Shown one piece after another: positions 62,051-64,000 of a stretch of 64,000 nucleotides of DNA (positions within the stretch are counted from its first letter, which is position 1; every line of letters starts with the position of its first letter). The DNA is taken from positions 1-64,000 of IMG/VR virus record IMGVR_UViG_3300019487_000029. One strand, written 5' to 3'. This DNA is from a virus. The position numbers were made by a program, and so were the translations under genes. A model generated the notes under the pieces. That model did no database searches, had not been told where the DNA came from, and worked only from the letters and a program-made list of their open reading frames with translations.

Positions 62051-62654
62051 ATTTCAATAATCCATTGTGTAATTTGCGGTGGCAATTAGAACATACGACA
62101 ATACATTTTTCAATTTCCGATTGAACATCTTCAAGGGTATATTGTTTTTGCTTTGTCATGTTACCTATGGTATCAATTTTGTCTTTCAAATGATGAAAGT
62201 CAAGACACGCATAGTAGTTCTCCGAACAAAAATGACATCCACGTTCACATTTTATTTTGTATGCTAATTTGAATTTAAGCATACGATTTTGGGAAGGTTT
62301 ATTACAATGTATTTTCCTATGGCAATTAGAACAGACAATTTTACATTTAGAAATTTCAGATTGTAGTTTTTCAGTGGAAACAGCATTAGACACCAATCGA
62401 GCAATAAGGGCATCTTTATCTCGCAGATGATGGAACTCCAAACAACATGTAGCAGTTTCTCCACATGAACATGCCGAATTATATTTGATTTCTTGGATAA
62501 GTTCACGTAGTTTGGTTTTTTGAGTGTCTTTACATTTTTTCTTGTAACTGCGAACTTTTTCCTTGTTTTCTTTTTGCCATTGTGATATGTTCTCTTTCAG
62601 AGATACCTTGTTTTTTTGATAATAATCTTTGAAATAAGCCTGTTTTTCAGTCAT
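61956..62654 (-). CDS. Tandem double-HNH protein
   Basis: 232 residues with two HNH units: CSCGETATCCLEFHHLRDKD..CKIVCSNCHRKIHC and CHFCSENYYACLDFHHLKDK..CIVVCSNCHRKLHNGL, after a long basic N-terminus. The last ~30 residues are antisense to the tRNA-like gene at 61902. Probably an internal duplication of a type C HNH enzyme. Confidence 0.87.
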   Translation of the reverse strand: MTEKQAYFKDYYQKNKVSLKENISQWQKENKEKVRSYKKKCKDTQKTKLRELIQEIKYNSACSCGETATCCLEFHHLRDKDALIARLVSNAVSTEKLQSEISKCKIVCSNCHRKIHCNKPSQNRMLKFKLAYKIKCERGCHFCSENYYACLDFHHLKDKIDTIGNMTKQKQYTLEDVQSEIEKCIVVCSNCHRKLHNGLLKSVAPIGFSPTFSTPVCESFLILIGRDPESWR

Positions 62655-62672
62655 ATATTAAAATCTCCTACA

Positions 62673-63233
62673 ATGAATACATCAATAAATAGTTTCAATG
62701 TGCATGATAATCTCAAAAATCTCACGGAAAATGAGATACAAAAACATTACGCTAAACATAGTTGTTCAGCAGCGGTTGGTGGTATGCACATTCAAGGGGA
62801 TTTCAATTTGGGCAACGTAATTCGTTCAGCAAACTTTTTCGGCTTCAAGGAAGTCTTCTATGTCGGTGGAAAGAAGAGCTATGACCGCCGTAGTACTGTG
62901 GGAACGCATCACTACATTCCAGTTAATTTCCTTCGTACCGAAGAAGAGTTTCTGGCTTCTATCAAGGATAAGTATTCTTTGGTGTGTGTTGAAAACAACA
63001 CCCCAAAGTATTCGTGGAAGACGATTTCACTCTATGACAAGGATGCGTTTGGTGAACTCATTTTACCACCACTCTTTTTGTTTGGAGAAGAACAGCTTGG
63101 AATTCCAGAATCAATGTTGGATGCGTGTGGATACGTCCTCACCATTCCCCCGTTTGGTTCTGTACGATCCATGAACGTAGGTTCATGTGCATCAATCATC
63201 ATGGCAATGTATCGCCAGTCAATCAGCGTATAG
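62673..63233 (+). CDS. SPOUT (SpoU/TrmH family) RNA 2'-O-methyltransferase
   Basis: 186 residues from ATG 62673. NLGNVIRSANFFGF (motif 1 with catalytic Arg), LFLFGEEQLGIP (motif 2) and LTIPPFGSVRSMNVGSCASI (motif 3) are all present, giving the knotted SAM-binding fold. TrmH itself methylates G18 of tRNAs, so an RNA in the adjoining tRNA array is a natural candidate substrate; rRNA is the alternative. Its last ten bases form the 5' end of tRNA-Pro. Confidence 0.9.
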   Translation: MNTSINSFNVHDNLKNLTENEIQKHYAKHSCSAAVGGMHIQGDFNLGNVIRSANFFGFKEVFYVGGKKSYDRRSTVGTHHYIPVNFLRTEEEFLASIKDKYSLVCVENNTPKYSWKTISLYDKDAFGELILPPLFLFGEEQLGIPESMLDACGYVLTIPPFGSVRSMNVGSCASIIMAMYRQSISV

Positions 63234-63301
63234 GATAGCTTGGTTATTCCGCAAGTCTGGGGGACTTGAGATCGGGAGTTCAAATCTCCCTACGCTGACC
63301 A
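63224..63301 (+). tRNA. tRNA-Pro (GGG)
   Basis: Acceptor CAGCGTA/TACGCTG, A CCA; stem CAAGT/ACTTG, loop CTGGGGG; T-arm GGGAG-TTCAAAT-CTCCC. Overlaps the methyltransferase stop. Confidence 0.93.
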
Positions 63302-63304
63302 ATT

Positions 63305-63460
63305 TGGAATAGGAACGTCAGAGATAGACATCCCGTCGATAGTTTATGTGGTAAAACGTCGCTTTCACAGCGAAGAAGCGGTATTCAAGCTCCGCAAGAC
63401 CTTGTGTGGATGGAACTCAAAGTCGCAGACGTGCGACCCCGTGGAATCCTCTGATGGAGA
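63305..63460 (+). ncRNA. tRNA-derived region
   Basis: D-arm GTTT/AAAC, anticodon-like hairpin TCGC-TTTCACA-GCGA (would read TCA), GCGG/CCGC T-arm-like hairpin, then GTCGCA-gacg-TGCGAC. No matching acceptor or CCA; probably decayed or non-decoding. Confidence 0.4.
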
Positions 63461-63462
63461 TA

Positions 63463-63546
63463 GACGGTAATGCTAGTATGTGGGTTCGAATCCCACCTTC
63501 CCCACCATTTACGGGGAAGTCAGCATAAATGGCTAATGCTCGGCAC
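63463..63546 (+). tRNA. Probable third circularly permuted tRNA
   Basis: T-arm GTGGG-TTCGAAT-CCCAC, acceptor CTTCCCC, A CCA (63505-63507), TTTAC, then acceptor GGGGAAG (perfect 7-bp match), TC, D-arm AGCA/TGCT with GG. Anticodon-stem strands ATGCT and GGCAC pair at four of five positions; loop ACGGTAA suggests GGT. No closing stem seen. Confidence 0.6.
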
Positions 63547-63584
63547 GCTGGAACACGATTGAAATCCTCCCCTACTCTATTTTC

Positions 63585-63612
63585 TTGACAAAATGGAAAT
63601 CCAAGGTAGAAT
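63585..63612 (+). promoter_or_regulatory. Sigma70-like promoter, leaderless arrangement
   Basis: TTGACA, 16-nt spacer, TAGAAT; ATG 63619 follows after 6 nt (GGAG overlaps). Confidence 0.8.
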
Positions 63613-63618
63613 GGAGTA

Positions 63619-64000
63619 ATGTCCGTACAAGTCTTGAATTCTCAAATTGACCGCTCGGTGAACTTCGTTGAAGAACAACTGGTCGGCTTCCTTGAATCTC
63701 GGTTCGTTCGTAAGTGCGACGAGTATTTCATTGCATATCTCTCTTCTCAAACCGGCTGCAATCGTGGTTGTGAATTCTGCCATCTTACGGCAACAGGACA
63801 AACGTCCTTCGTGGATTCAAGTCACAATGATTTCATGGCTCAAGCCATTCAAGTCTTCAAGCATTATCGCAAGCAAAGTAAGCCTGCGAAGTATATGCAT
63901 TACAATTTCATGGCTCGTGGAGAGGCTTTAGCAAACAAAATCATTTTGGATTCCGGTGACGAACTTCTTTTGAAGCTCGGTCAAGTTGCCAAAGATGAAG
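63619..64000 (+). CDS. Radical SAM protein, RlmN-like (partial)
   Basis: 127 codons visible, open at the window edge. SSQTGCNRGCEFCHLTATGQ contains the CxxxCxxC radical SAM cluster in the context typical of RlmN (SSQxGCxxxCxFC), and YNFMARGEALAN corresponds to the RlmN MGMGEPLxN block. RlmN methylates A2503 of 23S rRNA and A37 of some tRNAs. Next to the tRNA array and the SPOUT enzyme, tRNA modification is plausible. Confidence 0.85.
   Translation, partial: MSVQVLNSQIDRSVNFVEEQLVGFLESRFVRKCDEYFIAYLSSQTGCNRGCEFCHLTATGQTSFVDSSHNDFMAQAIQVFKHYRKQSKPAKYMHYNFMARGEALANKIILDSGDELLLKLGQVAKDE

Noticed and set aside
1-64000. CRISPR array
   Set aside because: No regularly spaced direct repeats with unique spacers; the only short tandem repeat (2353-2388) has no spacers.
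1-64000. Insertion sequences or transposons
   Set aside because: No transposase or terminal inverted repeats recognised; mobility here is by homing-type endonucleases.

Overview
This window looks like part of a jumbo phage genome. Short genes are packed in long co-directional runs with ATGA/TAATG-type overlaps. About 20 free-standing homing-type endonucleases (HNH, GIY-YIG, endonuclease VII-like, Vsr-like) are scattered through it, and there is a tmRNA, a roughly 15 kb array of some fifty tRNA and tRNA-like genes, and no ribosomal RNA or chromosomal housekeeping operon. The best host clue is a pilin-like protein at 57544-58218 with both the N-terminal prepilin motif and the C-terminal H-X9-DG motif, a pairing typical of Verrucomicrobia/Lentisphaerae/Planctomycetes; a verrucomicrobial host is an inference from that one gene.

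Layout. 1-22.8 kb: mostly small unknown early-type genes on both strands, with a Dam-type methyltransferase, a PD-(D/E)XK-like nuclease, a class I methyltransferase, a protein resembling the ribosomal bL12 C-terminal domain, a DUF262 protein, a lipoprotein and a secreted His/Cys-rich protein. This segment carries 11 copies of an imperfect 24-bp palindrome (core TAGTCCTGTAATTAGT), hairpin terminators and sigma70-like promoters whose -10 box lies only 6-9 nt before the start codon. 23.1-29.3 kb: a mainly leftward run of small genes including zinc-ribbon proteins, a MoaD/ThiS-like sulfur-carrier fold ending in GG, a coiled-coil protein and a metallophosphoesterase. 29.8-30.2 kb: tmRNA. 30.2-37.2 kb: two very long ORFs made of about 100-residue beta-rich repeats, joined by a probable -1 frameshift at A8. 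37.2-48.4 kb: an unknown 543-residue protein, unknown helical proteins, an ADP-ribosylglycohydrolase, an ATP-grasp protein, GDP-fucose synthase, an HD-type (p)ppGpp-hydrolase-like protein, small nucleases and a secreted trypsin-like protease. 48.4-63.6 kb: the tRNA/ncRNA array with interspersed HNH and small genes, closed by a SPOUT (TrmH-like) methyltransferase and the start of an RlmN-like radical SAM enzyme.

The most unusual content is in the array. About 17 tRNAs lack the canonical G18-U55 elbow pair and instead carry A18 with G55, keep G19-C56, and show covarying 54/58 positions. At least two and probably three tRNA genes are circularly permuted: T-arm, 3' acceptor strand and CCA lie upstream of the 5' acceptor strand and D-arm. 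Others have giant variable arms, long variable arms paired with Ile/Arg/Asn/Thr anticodons, or truncated anticodon arms. Several HNH genes end inside the 5' edge of the next tRNA. With the tmRNA, bL12-like protein, SPOUT and RlmN-like enzymes, the window looks dedicated to remodelling translation during infection.
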